DNA of 64,000 nt from Gloeothece verrucosa PCC 7822 (GTDB lineage: Bacteria; Cyanobacteriota; Cyanobacteriia; Cyanobacteriales; Microcystaceae): NCBI RefSeq assembly GCF_000147335.1, contig NC_014501.1, positions 186,001 through 250,000 on the forward strand, in the 5' to 3' direction. Below, piece after piece: positions 53,313-61,863 of this stretch. The notes under the pieces are model-generated. The model was not told the DNA's origin, did not search any database, and saw only the letters and a list, made by a program, of their open reading frames with translations. Each line of letters starts with the position of its first letter. The stretch's first letter is position 1. The position numbers and the translations under genes are program-made.

Positions 53313-55433
53313 ATGTCAGGATTTTGGAAGACTCTTTTTGGTGCTGGACAATTTATTCCACATGGACACTGTTATCTGTGGAAACCTTCCCTAGTTTGGT
53401 TACACCTGACCTCAGACTCTCTGATTGCCTTAGCCTATTATTCTATCCCTTTGACATTGTTTTATTTAGTTAAAAAACGCCAAGATTTGCCGTTTAACTG
53501 GATTTTTTTACTATTTTGTGCCTTTATTGTCGCTTGTGGGACAACCCACCTCATGGCCGTTTGGACACTCTGGCATTCTACCTATTGGCTATCGGGAATG
53601 ATTAAAGCCGCTACGGCGGGGGTTTCGGTGTTAACTGCCATAGAGTTAATTCCCATCGTTCCTAAAGCCTTAGCCCTTCCTTCTCCGGCTCAATTAGAAC
53701 AGGCTAACCAACAACTTCAAATTGAGATCACAGAACGTCTAAAAATCGAGGAGCAATTAAAGCAATACCAGAATCAGCTTGAGCAACGAGTGGCAGAACG
53801 CACCGCTCAACTAGAAGCCTCTAACGCTCATATACAAGAACTGCTCTGCTCTGAGCAACAAGCCCGGGAACAAGCCGAAGCGGCTAAAGCCGAAATTCAA
53901 CGCTATACAGAACGCCTCACCCTAGCCCTAGAAGTGGCTAAAATGGGGTCTTGGGATTGGAATTTAGAGAATAATGAAGTATATTGGAGCCGTTACCATG
54001 AACTAATATTTGGCTATGAACCGGGTACTTCCCAGCGAAACTATACAGACTGGCGACAGCGAGTACATCCAGAAGATTTAGCCAAGGTTGAAAGGATTAT
54101 TGCAGAAGCGATCAGGGACCACAAAGACTATGACTGTGAATATCGTCTTCTCTTACCAGACGGACAAGTGCGTTGGGTTAATGGTGTAGGTCGTCTCAGT
54201 TATAGTGGGGAGGGTTATCCTAACCAAATGATCGGAGTGGTTATTGATATTACAGACCGTAGATTAGCCGAAGAAACACTCAGGGAAAGTGAAGAAACGG
54301 CGAGACGACAACTCATAGAAATTGAAGCAATTTATACCTCTGCTCCGATTGGTCTATGTGTTTTAGACCTTCAATATCGATATATTCGGGTCAATGAATC
54401 TTTAGCACAAATTAATGGTATTTCTGTGAGTGAGCATTTAGGGCGTACAGTACGAGAAATTTTACCCGAACTCGGAGAATTTCAAGAACCAATTTTTGAA
54501 CAGGTGATACAGTCTGGTCAACCTGTGTTGAATGTTGAAGTACATGGTGTCACCCCTGCACAACCTGAAATAGAACGAGATTGGATTGTTAATTACTATC
54601 CTTTGAAAGCACCCGAGGGTCAAGTACAAGCGATTAACATTACAGCACAAGAAATTACTGAGCGAAAAATAGCCGAAAAAGAACTTAAAAAACGCACACA
54701 AGAGTTAACTTGCCTCAATGCCACTCTCGCTCAAACGATGACTTTGCTAAAACAACAAAATCAAGAATTAGATCAGTTCGCTTATGTGGTTTCTCATGAT
54801 TTAAAAGCGCCCTTACGAGCGATCGCTCATCTTTCAGAATGGATAGAAGAAGATTTAGAAATAGAACTTACCCCAACTACTCGCAATCAATTTGATCTCC
54901 TTCGCCGACGAGTCTATCGCCTAGAAGCCCTGATTAATGGATTACTAGATTATTCCCGAGTTGGACGTAGTGAAGTGTCTGTGCAAACTGTTGTGGTGGA
55001 GGACCTCCTCAAAGATATTATTGATTCTTTGGCTCCTCCGGATACCTTTAGGATTGATATAGCGTCAGGAATGCCCACTCTTAAAACCAAACGAATACTT
55101 CTAAGTCAAATCTTCTCTAATTTGATTAGCAATGCCATCAAACATCATCATCGCCCAGATGGAAGAGTGAAAATTTTAGTTCAGGAAAGAAAAGATTTTT
55201 ACGAGTTTGCTGTCAGTGATGATGGTCCAGGAATTAGCTCACAATATCATCAAAAAATCTTTCAAATTTTCCAAACTTTAAAATCTCGGGATGAGCAAGA
55301 AAATACCGGTATAGGCTTATCTATTGTTAAAAAAATTGTTGAAAGTGAGGGGGGAGAGATCTGGCTAGATTCTGAAGCAGAACAAGGGGCCACTTTCCGC
55401 TTTACTTGGCCGAAAAAAGACTTATCTACTTAA
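53313..55433 (+). CDS. Histidine kinase with ethylene-receptor-type N-terminal domain
   Basis: 706 residues. The N-terminal three-helix domain (about 20-125) has all five residues that bind copper/ethylene in plant ETR1, at a constant offset of 10: D35, Y42, I72, C75 and H79 (CGTTH = CxxxH). Then a coiled coil (about 125-200), PAS domains (about 205-310 and 330-440), HisKA (SHDLKAPLRA, phospho-His about 495) and HATPase (DDGPGIS, GIGLSIVKK). Unlike Synechocystis SlEtr1 it has no phytochrome-like GAF domain. No response regulator is adjacent. Ends in a 4-nt convergent overlap. Confidence 0.9.
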   Translation: MSGFWKTLFGAGQFIPHGHCYLWKPSLVWLHLTSDSLIALAYYSIPLTLFYLVKKRQDLPFNWIFLLFCAFIVACGTTHLMAVWTLWHSTYWLSGMIKAATAGVSVLTAIELIPIVPKALALPSPAQLEQANQQLQIEITERLKIEEQLKQYQNQLEQRVAERTAQLEASNAHIQELLCSEQQAREQAEAAKAEIQRYTERLTLALEVAKMGSWDWNLENNEVYWSRYHELIFGYEPGTSQRNYTDWRQRVHPEDLAKVERIIAEAIRDHKDYDCEYRLLLPDGQVRWVNGVGRLSYSGEGYPNQMIGVVIDITDRRLAEETLRESEETARRQLIEIEAIYTSAPIGLCVLDLQYRYIRVNESLAQINGISVSEHLGRTVREILPELGEFQEPIFEQVIQSGQPVLNVEVHGVTPAQPEIERDWIVNYYPLKAPEGQVQAINITAQEITERKIAEKELKKRTQELTCLNATLAQTMTLLKQQNQELDQFAYVVSHDLKAPLRAIAHLSEWIEEDLEIELTPTTRNQFDLLRRRVYRLEALINGLLDYSRVGRSEVSVQTVVVEDLLKDIIDSLAPPDTFRIDIASGMPTLKTKRILLSQIFSNLISNAIKHHHRPDGRVKILVQERKDFYEFAVSDDGPGISSQYHQKIFQIFQTLKSRDEQENTGIGLSIVKKIVESEGGEIWLDSEAEQGATFRFTWPKKDLST

Positions 55434-56491
55434 TAGGGAGGCAATAAACGCCGAAAACCATGCCAAATAATTATACTCGTAAAAAAACCATTTCTTATTA
55501 TTAAAAAATAAACCGATAAAGACAAGGGTTTTTGGGGCTTGTTTTCCGAACAAACTTGAGCTAATTTTTTCCCTAAAATTTCTATCCATCTAATAGTTCT
55601 AGGATATTCCCAGATGTTTTGAAGCCAAGGTGAAGGGATTCCTTGTGGCCCAACGGCTGCCCCAATAATTCCTCCTAAAATCGCTGCTGTCGTATCTGTA
55701 TCTCCTCCCTGTTGAATAATTTCTCTGATCCCGTTTTGATAATCTGTTTGATGTCTCAACCAAACCTGCATGACCATCGGTACAGTCTGATAAACATAAC
55801 CACTCACTCCGCGAAAAAAGCCTAATTGATTAGCAAAATTTTCGGCGGTTTCTCTTCTCTTTGCACTCTCACAAGCCTGATATATTAAACTCAAAAAATC
55901 TTGGGCATCTGGAGTTAATAAGTCTTGTAAATTTTGGTAATAAAAATGCGGCTCAATTTCCGACTTCAAAGAAGCTAAATAAGCGGCAAGTGCTACGGCT
56001 AAAGCACCATATTCGGCTTTAGGGTCGCTATGAGTAATACGAGTTGAAGCTTTGACTAAATCACAAAGTTGATGCCGATTATTGCCATAACAAACTCCTA
56101 TAATTGCGCTTCGCATCGCTGCCCCATTGCCCGCAGAAAATACCCCACTGCTATCAGGAGAAAACCCTAACCATAACTTTAAAATTGCCCTGAGAGTCGC
56201 AAAACCGATGCCTGCTGGTAAACCTAATAACCACCAACGTAAGCGCCACGCCAGAGCTTTAATAAATACTGGTTTGTTTCCTGCCGATACGATTAAAGAT
56301 TGTGCCACCATACAAGTATGTTCGGTATCATCAGACACCATACCTTTGCCAAAAAATAGATGATGTGCGTTTAAATTCGGCATAATAGCACGCTGTCTTT
56401 GTCGAGATAACCCCTCATAAGGAAGTCCTAGAGCATCTCCCACAGCAGTACCCAACAAACAACCGACAATAGAGTCTAAGTAGGTGGACAA
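55430..56491 (-). CDS. ADP-ribosylglycohydrolase family protein
   Basis: 353 residues. Macro-type ADP-ribosyl hydrolases (DraG/ARH) remove ADP-ribose from proteins or small molecules. GCLLGTAVGDALGLPYEG (about 10-27), the metal motif SDDTEHT (about 53-59, usually TDDT) and GGDTDTTAAILGGIIGAAVG (about 262-281) are all present, so activity is plausible. The start is a TTG at 56491: the first ATG is residue 37, inside the conserved domain. The first codons lie in a copy of the AAGTAGGTGGACA repeat, which may have replaced the native start. Substrate unknown. Confidence 0.88.
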   Translation of the reverse strand: MSTYLDSIVGCLLGTAVGDALGLPYEGLSRQRQRAIMPNLNAHHLFFGKGMVSDDTEHTCMVAQSLIVSAGNKPVFIKALAWRLRWWLLGLPAGIGFATLRAILKLWLGFSPDSSGVFSAGNGAAMRSAIIGVCYGNNRHQLCDLVKASTRITHSDPKAEYGALAVALAAYLASLKSEIEPHFYYQNLQDLLTPDAQDFLSLIYQACESAKRRETAENFANQLGFFRGVSGYVYQTVPMVMQVWLRHQTDYQNGIREIIQQGGDTDTTAAILGGIIGAAVGPQGIPSPWLQNIWEYPRTIRWIEILGKKLAQVCSENKPQKPLSLSVYFLIIRNGFFTSIIIWHGFRRLLPPY

Positions 56492-56520
56492 AACTAAAGT
56501 TAACTCTGTGATAAGGGAAC
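56478..56520 (+). repeat. Dispersed repeat copy overlapping a start codon
   Basis: AAGTAGGTGGACA then ACTAAAGTTAACTCTGTG, followed by AAGGGAACAG; this matches 10791-10840 and the left end of the element at 30210. It overlaps the first codons of the ADP-ribosylglycohydrolase gene (TTG at 56491). Confidence 0.7.
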
Positions 56521-56899
56521 AGAAAACAGGTAAGAAGTAAAAGTTGGATCTGTTATTGAGGCTCCAGATTAATTATAGCCAAAATACTAAGATAAGTAGG
56601 ATGTTTCCTGAATTCATCCTACTATTAAAACCCCTTAAAAATTTAGCCGCTTAGTAATACCAATTTTCCCTGAAGCGTGTCTAATAGATTCCCCCCCCAA
56701 CCCCCCTTATTAAAAAGAGATAGGAGTTACGCACTCCTGATGAAAAACAACAATTTTATGTCATCCCTCGCTGTGCGAACCATCTCAAACCATCTCAAAC
56801 CCTTGTGATTTGGTTATGGTGCGTAAGTCCTAAGAGAGTAAAAGAAAATTAAGTGTATGCTATAGGGAAAAATGGTATAAGCTGTTAAAAAGTTATGAC
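56492..56899. other. Intergenic region with MITE-like inverted repeats
   Basis: No gene seen. It contains the repeat copy at its left edge, a C-rich run near 56692-56706, and the inverted-repeat unit at 56721-56832. Confidence 0.6.
56721..56832. mobile_element. MITE-like element, 112 bp
   Basis: TAGGAGTTACGCAC (56721-56734) and GTGCGTAAGTCCTA (56819-56832) are inverted copies differing at one position. The interior holds a 12-base direct duplication (AACCATCTCAAA). No coding capacity. The TAGGA(C/G)TTACGCA end is like ends of small non-autonomous elements reported in cyanobacteria. Confidence 0.65.
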
Positions 56900-57547
56900 T
56901 CAGCAAGCATTTTGAGCTAGTGTTTTGAGATGAGATAGGTTTTGAGCAACCAAATTTTCTTCGGGTTTAGATTCGACTGTATTCGAGTTGTTGTAAAAGT
57001 TTTCCCAAATGATTAGATGGTCTTGGCCTTGGTCTTGTAAAATTGCATCTATTAACAAGCTTCCCTCTAAATTTGCCCCCTCAAATTGACATCTTCTCAG
57101 GTCGGCTTCCCGTAGATTGGCATTAGTCATCGAGGCTCCCTCTAGGATAGCACCCCTAAGATCGGCTTGTCTCAAGTCAGACTCATCTAGGTTAGCCGCA
57201 TTAAGATACACTCCATTGAGAAACGCTCTTGTGAGCAAAGCTCCCTTTAAATTGACTTCCCTCAGATTTGACCCCACAAGATGAGCGTCTGTGAGGTTAG
57301 CATTGTTTAAATTAGCTCCCTTCAAATCAACGCCAGAAAGGTTAGCACCCACAAGATTAGCGCCTTCAAGAAAAGCCCCCACTAAATAAGAACCTCTGAG
57401 GTCGGCTTTTTCTAAGTTGATTCCTTGTAGGTCTAGGTTTAAACCGTAAATTCCTCTCAAGTCAATCTCTAACTGAGGATTTTCTTCGATCCAACTATTC
57501 CAAATATTCGTACCTTTTTGGAGAATGTATAAGTGATTTTTATTCAT
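56900..57547 (-). CDS. Pentapeptide-repeat protein
   Basis: 215 residues, mostly a pentapeptide-repeat solenoid (about 35-175) with regular A(N/D)LxGANLx units, e.g. GVDLKGANLNNANLTDAHLVGSNL. A single four-sided right-handed beta helix of about seven turns is expected; it is cytoplasmic with no signal. The ATG at 57547 (MNKNHL) is chosen; the upstream TTG would add 11 doubtful residues. Similar proteins can mimic DNA or act as scaffolds, but this is not predictable here. Confidence 0.9.
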   Translation of the reverse strand: MNKNHLYILQKGTNIWNSWIEENPQLEIDLRGIYGLNLDLQGINLEKADLRGSYLVGAFLEGANLVGANLSGVDLKGANLNNANLTDAHLVGSNLREVNLKGALLTRAFLNGVYLNAANLDESDLRQADLRGAILEGASMTNANLREADLRRCQFEGANLEGSLLIDAILQDQGQDHLIIWENFYNNSNTVESKPEENLVAQNLSHLKTLAQNAC

Positions 57548-58048
57548 GGGTTTGACAATCTCTAATAACAAAAACGACAAGATATGAACCAGTAATGCTG
57601 TGAATCCCCTTTAGGCACTCTTCCTTTGAGTAAAAAGCTTTTTGCCACGACAGGATTTTAACAACAGTTTTTATCCTCTCCTCTAAATTTTTTCAAGAGG
57701 AGATTCTTAAAAAAACAATTAATTCCTCTATCATAACAGAATAAAATCCTTTTTTGGTGATCTAATACACCATAAGTAAGATTTTACCGGCTGTTTTTGT
57801 AAAGAATTGTTGTTATCTATAGCCGATCAGATATTGAGCAGATAGTAAGGAAAATAACAAAGAATGCCATAGGGATCAATCTGAAGAGGCAGATCATCTA
57901 AAGGCAGAGGGGTTAAAGATATAATATAGAGCGAGTAAATGATCCAGCCCTAGCCGCTTTTCACAATAGCATCACCCGAGTAGAGAAGTTGGGGAGAAGC
58001 TCTCTAGGACGCAAAAGTGTGAATCAACAAATTTTGAGCGGATTTTAG
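57548..58048. other. Divergent intergenic region, no gene seen
   Basis: It separates the pentapeptide and dihydrofolate-reductase-like genes and should hold promoters in both directions. AT-rich, with a palindrome AAAAGCTTTTT near 57636. Nothing else was recognised. Confidence 0.5.
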
Positions 58049-58570
58049 ATGAAAAAAGGAATTTTATTTATTGCCACCAGTTTAGACGGATACATAGCTA
58101 GGAAAAATGGAGAGATTGACTGGCTATTTACGGACCAGGACTATGGTTATGAGGAATTTTACCAGAGCATTGATATTACGTTAATCGGTTACAAGACTTA
58201 CCAACAACTGTTAACTTTTGAGGAATTCCCTTATCCAGACAAAATCAACTATGTATTTAGCCGCCATCACAAGAACCAAGACCATAATTTAGTCACTTTT
58301 ATTTCAACTGATCCAGTAGAATTTGTCAAACAACTGAAACAAGCGTCCGGGAAAAACCTTTGGTTAGTTGGAGGTGGGCAAATGAATACCCTATTTCTCA
58401 ATGCCAATTTGCTCGACGAAATCATTATTTCTATTCATCCTGTCATTTTGGGAGAAGGAATACCGCTTTTTGCCGGAAATCCTCAAGAAAAGAAATTGCA
58501 ATTAATTAAACATCAATCCTTTGAAAGCGGCTTAATCCAGATTACTTATAAAATTAAAGGAGATGGATAA
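58049..58570 (+). CDS. Dihydrofolate reductase-like/RibD C-terminal domain protein
   Basis: 173 residues of the DHFR/RibD-C superfamily: FIATSLDGYIARKNGEIDWL (about 6-25), a mid GYKTYQQLL, and WLVGGGQMNTLFLNANLLDEIIISIHPVILGEGIPLF (about 110-146). It is related to riboflavin-type reductases (NADPH-dependent) and not to the housekeeping FolA (the FolA-type folate-site Asp is not clear). Substrate unknown. The start is ATG at 58049. The dus gene begins 15 nt after its stop, so the two are likely co-transcribed. Confidence 0.85.
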   Translation: MKKGILFIATSLDGYIARKNGEIDWLFTDQDYGYEEFYQSIDITLIGYKTYQQLLTFEEFPYPDKINYVFSRHHKNQDHNLVTFISTDPVEFVKQLKQASGKNLWLVGGGQMNTLFLNANLLDEIIISIHPVILGEGIPLFAGNPQEKKLQLIKHQSFESGLIQITYKIKGDG

Positions 58571-58585
58571 ACCCAAAAACTAATC

Positions 58586-59599
58586 ATGACCTCTCTTGCT
58601 CCCACTGTCCTTGAAAAACTAGCAACTCCTTTAAAAATCGGTTCAGTAGAAATCAAAAGCCGCGTTTTACAGTCACCCTTATCGGGAGTAACAGACTTAA
58701 TCTTTCGTCGCTTAGTGAGACGTTATGCACCCACCTCGATGATGTACACCGAAATGGTTAGCGCCACAGAAATACATCATCTGCAACAACTACCAAAAAT
58801 CATGGAGATAGACCCTCAAGAACATCCCATCAGTATTCAACTATTTGACTGTCGTCCGGATTTTATGGCCGAAGCGGCAACAAAAGCGGTAGCAGAAGGA
58901 GCAAAAACCGTAGATATTAATATGGGTTGTCCGGTCAATAAAATCACCAAAAAAGGCGGGGGTTCATCGCTATTACGTCAGCCGGAAATTGCCCAAGAAA
59001 TTGTCAAAACCGTTGTATCTGCGGTAGAGGTTCCTGTTACCGTTAAAACTCGTATTGGTTGGAATGATGAAGAAATTACCATTCTCGACTTTGCTAAACG
59101 GATGGAAGATGCCGGCGCGGCAATGTTAACCTTACACGCTCGGACTCGCGCTCAGGGGTATAATGGGACGGCAAGATGGGAATGGATTAGACGAGTCAAA
59201 GAAATACTCTCTATCCCAGTTATTGCTAATGGGGATATATTTTCTGTTGAAGCGGCGCTTAGGTGTTTAGAAGAAACTGGCGCAGATGGGGTCATGTGTT
59301 CTCGGGGAACATTGGGTTATCCGTTTTTAGTGGGAGAAATAGATTATTTTTTGAAGACAGGAAAAGAATTAGCTACACCTACTCCTTTACAACGTCTTGA
59401 ATGTGCCAAAGAACATTTAAAGGGTTTATGGGAATATAAAGGACAACGAGGAATCTATCAATCTCGTAAACATTTAACTTGGTATTGTAAAGGGTTTGCG
59501 GGTGCATCTTTGTTACGGGATGAAGTATCTAGAATTAATAGTTTACAAGAAGGTTATGAATTAATTAATAAAGCCATCAAACAGTTAAATTTTTCTTAA
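58586..59599 (+). CDS. dusB: tRNA-dihydrouridine synthase (DusB-like)
   Basis: Reduces uridine to dihydrouridine in tRNA D-loops using FMN and NAD(P)H. 337 residues with the TIM-barrel motifs LSGVTDLIFRRLVRR, ENMGCPVNKITKKGGGSSLL-like DINMGCPVNKITKKG (with the catalytic Cys), LHARTRAQGYNG and GDIFS/GVMCSRGTLGYPF at the phosphate-binding loops, and a C-terminal helical RNA-binding domain. Among Dus families the bacterial DusB type fits best. ATG start, 15 nt after the upstream gene. Confidence 0.94.
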   Translation: MTSLAPTVLEKLATPLKIGSVEIKSRVLQSPLSGVTDLIFRRLVRRYAPTSMMYTEMVSATEIHHLQQLPKIMEIDPQEHPISIQLFDCRPDFMAEAATKAVAEGAKTVDINMGCPVNKITKKGGGSSLLRQPEIAQEIVKTVVSAVEVPVTVKTRIGWNDEEITILDFAKRMEDAGAAMLTLHARTRAQGYNGTARWEWIRRVKEILSIPVIANGDIFSVEAALRCLEETGADGVMCSRGTLGYPFLVGEIDYFLKTGKELATPTPLQRLECAKEHLKGLWEYKGQRGIYQSRKHLTWYCKGFAGASLLRDEVSRINSLQEGYELINKAIKQLNFS

Positions 59600-59703
59600 T
59601 TTTTCTTGTCATGCTCTGACCGAGACAGATAATAGTGGCATTTGAGTTGAGCAATGTTTAGATAGTTATTGGTTATTGTTACTTAAAAATCGGAAAAAAA
59701 TTC

Positions 59704-60477
59704 ATGACATCGGATCTAGGATATGAGATTTTTACTGTACAAGAAGCTCCCCACTTATTTAACAGAAAACCGAATAAAAATTTTACAATCCAAGTATGGC
59801 CTTCCTTTATGTCATATTGCCCTGAGCCACAAGAAAGGCAAAAAGCTAGTTCAAAAAAGCAGATTTATTCCGATTTTAGTATCATAGTAGTCGAATCAGG
59901 GACAGGACGGTTAATAGCAAGAGGAATCGGTATTCCTTTGGCGTGGGAAGGAGACTTTGACCAGTTGCCAGATCGAGGTTTAGACTGGGCAATAGATCAG
60001 GGGACAGAAGACCATTTACAAGGTCGTCAGCCTACCCTATTATGCGCTAGAAGCATTGCTGTTATACCCGAATATCGCAATAAACATCTGAGCAGTTTGC
60101 TCATTCAAGAGATGAAAAAAATCGCTCAAGCTCATCAGTTTAGTTCGCTAATTATTCCTGTGCGTCCATCTCTCAAACATCTTTACCCTCTCACACCGAT
60201 AGAGCGTTATATCACTTGGCAAAATGAAAATAAACTCCCTTTTGATCCTTGGTTGCGTATTCATGCTAAACAAGGAGCTAAACTGATTAAAGTTTGCTCT
60301 CAATCTTTTAGTATTATTGATACTGTTTCTAATTGGGAAGCTAGGGCGAATATGCGTTTTCCCGAGTCTGGTGATTACATTATCCCCGGTGCTTTAGTAC
60401 CCATCAAGATTGACTATGCCAACGATCAAGGGAGTTACATAGAGCCTAACGTTTGGATGTCTTACAATCTCAATTAA
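59704..60477 (+). CDS. GNAT-like acetyltransferase
   Basis: 257 residues with a GNAT-type core. The acetyl-CoA binding block is LLCARSIAVIPEYRNKHLSSLLIQEMKKIAQAH (R/Q-x-x-G/A variant, here RNKHLSS, with Gly changed), flanked by IIVVESGTGRLIARGIGIPL and LIIPVRPSLKHLYP. The C-terminal third (LRIHAKQGAKLIKVCSQSFSI) is like that of cyanobacterial acetyltransferases next to acyl-CoA genes. Because the glycine-rich P-loop is altered, binding of acetyl-CoA should be verified. ATG start. Confidence 0.7.
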   Translation: MTSDLGYEIFTVQEAPHLFNRKPNKNFTIQVWPSFMSYCPEPQERQKASSKKQIYSDFSIIVVESGTGRLIARGIGIPLAWEGDFDQLPDRGLDWAIDQGTEDHLQGRQPTLLCARSIAVIPEYRNKHLSSLLIQEMKKIAQAHQFSSLIIPVRPSLKHLYPLTPIERYITWQNENKLPFDPWLRIHAKQGAKLIKVCSQSFSIIDTVSNWEARANMRFPESGDYIIPGALVPIKIDYANDQGSYIEPNVWMSYNLN

Positions 60478-60520
60478 TTGATAGGTTAAGAAATGTTTTA
60501 TTATTAAAAGTAACTAGGCT

Positions 60521-60697
60521 CAAGCGAATATTTTTGAATATTGGGTCGTCGATGTCAAGGCGAGAAAATTAATTGTTTATCGTTTTCCCCAGTCAGGTGA
60601 TTATCAAGAGACAAGAGAATTATTATCAGAGGCGAAAATATCTCCTTTAGCTTTTCCTGATGTTGAGATTGCCATCAAAGATATTTTCTTGATTTAA
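60521..60697 (+). pseudogene. Uma2 family endonuclease, C-terminal relic
   Basis: 58 codons read QANIFEYWVVDVKARKLIVY then RFPQSGDYQETRELLSE and end ISPLAFPDVEIAIKDIFLI before TAA. EYWVVD and ISPLAFPDVEI are the ending of Uma2 (DUF820) proteins. There is no start or catalytic N-terminus before it, and TAG lies two codons upstream. It is a remnant. Confidence 0.7.
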
Positions 60698-60785
60698 TTA
60701 TAGGTTAAGAAAAAGTAATATATTGCTGGAGCGAGTAATTATTATCGACCTTGCCTATCATTTCCGAAGTTTACTTACCCTTACT

Positions 60786-60801
60786 TGTGATCTAAATCAC
60801 T
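60786..60801 (+). promoter_or_regulatory. Candidate CRP-family (SyCRP1-type) binding site
   Basis: TGTGATCTAAATCACT fits TGTGA-N6-TCAC(A/T) with only the last base off a perfect palindrome. It ends 97 nt before the ATG of the small ORF at 60898. A half-site-like GAGATCACAA occurs 30 nt further down. Confidence 0.5.
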
Positions 60802-60897
60802 TCGTTATCATATCGAGATCACAAACTGTTGACTATTAAAGCAATATTATAGAATTGTTGAGCTTAATCGATCATCAATTAATAGTAGAAAACACTT

Positions 60898-61050
60898 ATG
60901 TCTACTCCAAAGTCAGAATTTTCTAAAGTGACATTTATCAGTTCTCAAAAGATTAGTAATTTGGCTCCTAGTGTTTCAGAAGATGTAATTGAAGAAATGG
61001 AAAAAGAGCAAAAAGAAAGAATTAAATCTAAAAAATATAAATCATTTTAA
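60898..61050 (+). CDS. Small basic hypothetical protein, 50 aa
   Basis: MSTPKSEFSKVTFISSQKIS, then NLAPSVSEDVIEEMEKEQKE and a Lys-rich end (IKSKKYKSF). Hydrophilic, with a helical acidic part and no membrane segment. It was too short for the usual cutoffs. The LRAT-like gene starts 15 nt downstream, so it is probably translated from the same mRNA. No family recognised; a small partner or inhibitor of the LRAT-like protein is conceivable. Confidence 0.5.
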   Translation: MSTPKSEFSKVTFISSQKISNLAPSVSEDVIEEMEKEQKERIKSKKYKSF

Positions 61051-61065
61051 TCTTTATTAATAATT

Positions 61066-61863
61066 ATGAAAAAGCCAAAAAATCCAAGCCCTGCAAAAAT
61101 TTTATATTTATTTGCAGAACTTCACAATCATCTAGGTAACGGAACGATTCGCCATCAATTAAGCCAAATAGTGAGGCATAGTAAAGACGCTGAAATTATT
61201 GACATTTGTCGGCGTGCGGCAGATTGCTTAGAAATAGAAATTGATGACAAGTTTAATAAACTTGATACTGAGCAACATTCTCATTCTCTTAAAACTCTTG
61301 TTAATCATCTCGCATGGGCAAAAAACAAGTTTGATGAAATCCTTAAATTAAGGGATGAATGTAATCCGAAATGGACAGAAAGTATTTTTAAAGCTACCGA
61401 GATTCAACTAATAGAGCTTTCTAATTGTTATACATTACTTGATAAAATTCCTGATATTACAGATAAAAACGATGAGGTAGTTAAAATAGGAGATCTTGTT
61501 GCCGTCAGATGCAAAGATGAGAAAGATCAAGAGTATGATCATTATGGGGTTTTAATTTCAAGTCCCAAAGGCTACAGAGTTGCTCATTTTTTTACAGGTG
61601 CTACAGTAAAAGCTCAAAATAGTCTGGCAGAAAAAGGATTTGGCTATGTGCATGAGACATTTTATTCACCTGACTGGATAGTCAAAGAACATTTACCCAC
61701 AGAAATTCCCTATAGCCAAGTTGAGCAACGGATAAAAGAATCAAGAAAACTCGATAAACGAGTATGGAGTAAGTTCACCTATAATTGTGAACATTGGGCA
61801 CGAGAAATGGTTTATAACAAACCTGAATGTACTCAGTTTAAAAGAGGGAATGATCAAATATAA
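61066..61863 (+). CDS. LRAT-like (NlpC/P60 superfamily) protein with helical N-terminus
   Basis: 265 residues. The N-terminal 130 are helical and of no recognised family. The C-terminal part (about 135-260) is LRAT-like: GDLVAVRC, then DHYGVLIS with His159, and NCEHWAREM with Cys241 and His243, the catalytic Cys and NCEH motif of lecithin:retinol acyltransferase/H-rev107-type enzymes. These act as thiol acyltransferases or phospholipases in eukaryotes; bacterial members are barely known. ATG start, 15 nt after the small ORF. Confidence 0.75.
   Translation: MKKPKNPSPAKILYLFAELHNHLGNGTIRHQLSQIVRHSKDAEIIDICRRAADCLEIEIDDKFNKLDTEQHSHSLKTLVNHLAWAKNKFDEILKLRDECNPKWTESIFKATEIQLIELSNCYTLLDKIPDITDKNDEVVKIGDLVAVRCKDEKDQEYDHYGVLISSPKGYRVAHFFTGATVKAQNSLAEKGFGYVHETFYSPDWIVKEHLPTEIPYSQVEQRIKESRKLDKRVWSKFTYNCEHWAREMVYNKPECTQFKRGNDQI

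Noticed and set aside
53264-53473. 69-codon frame overlapping the start of the ethylene-type kinase
   Set aside because: It is in another frame over the highly conserved kinase N-terminus and ends inside it, so it is a shadow.
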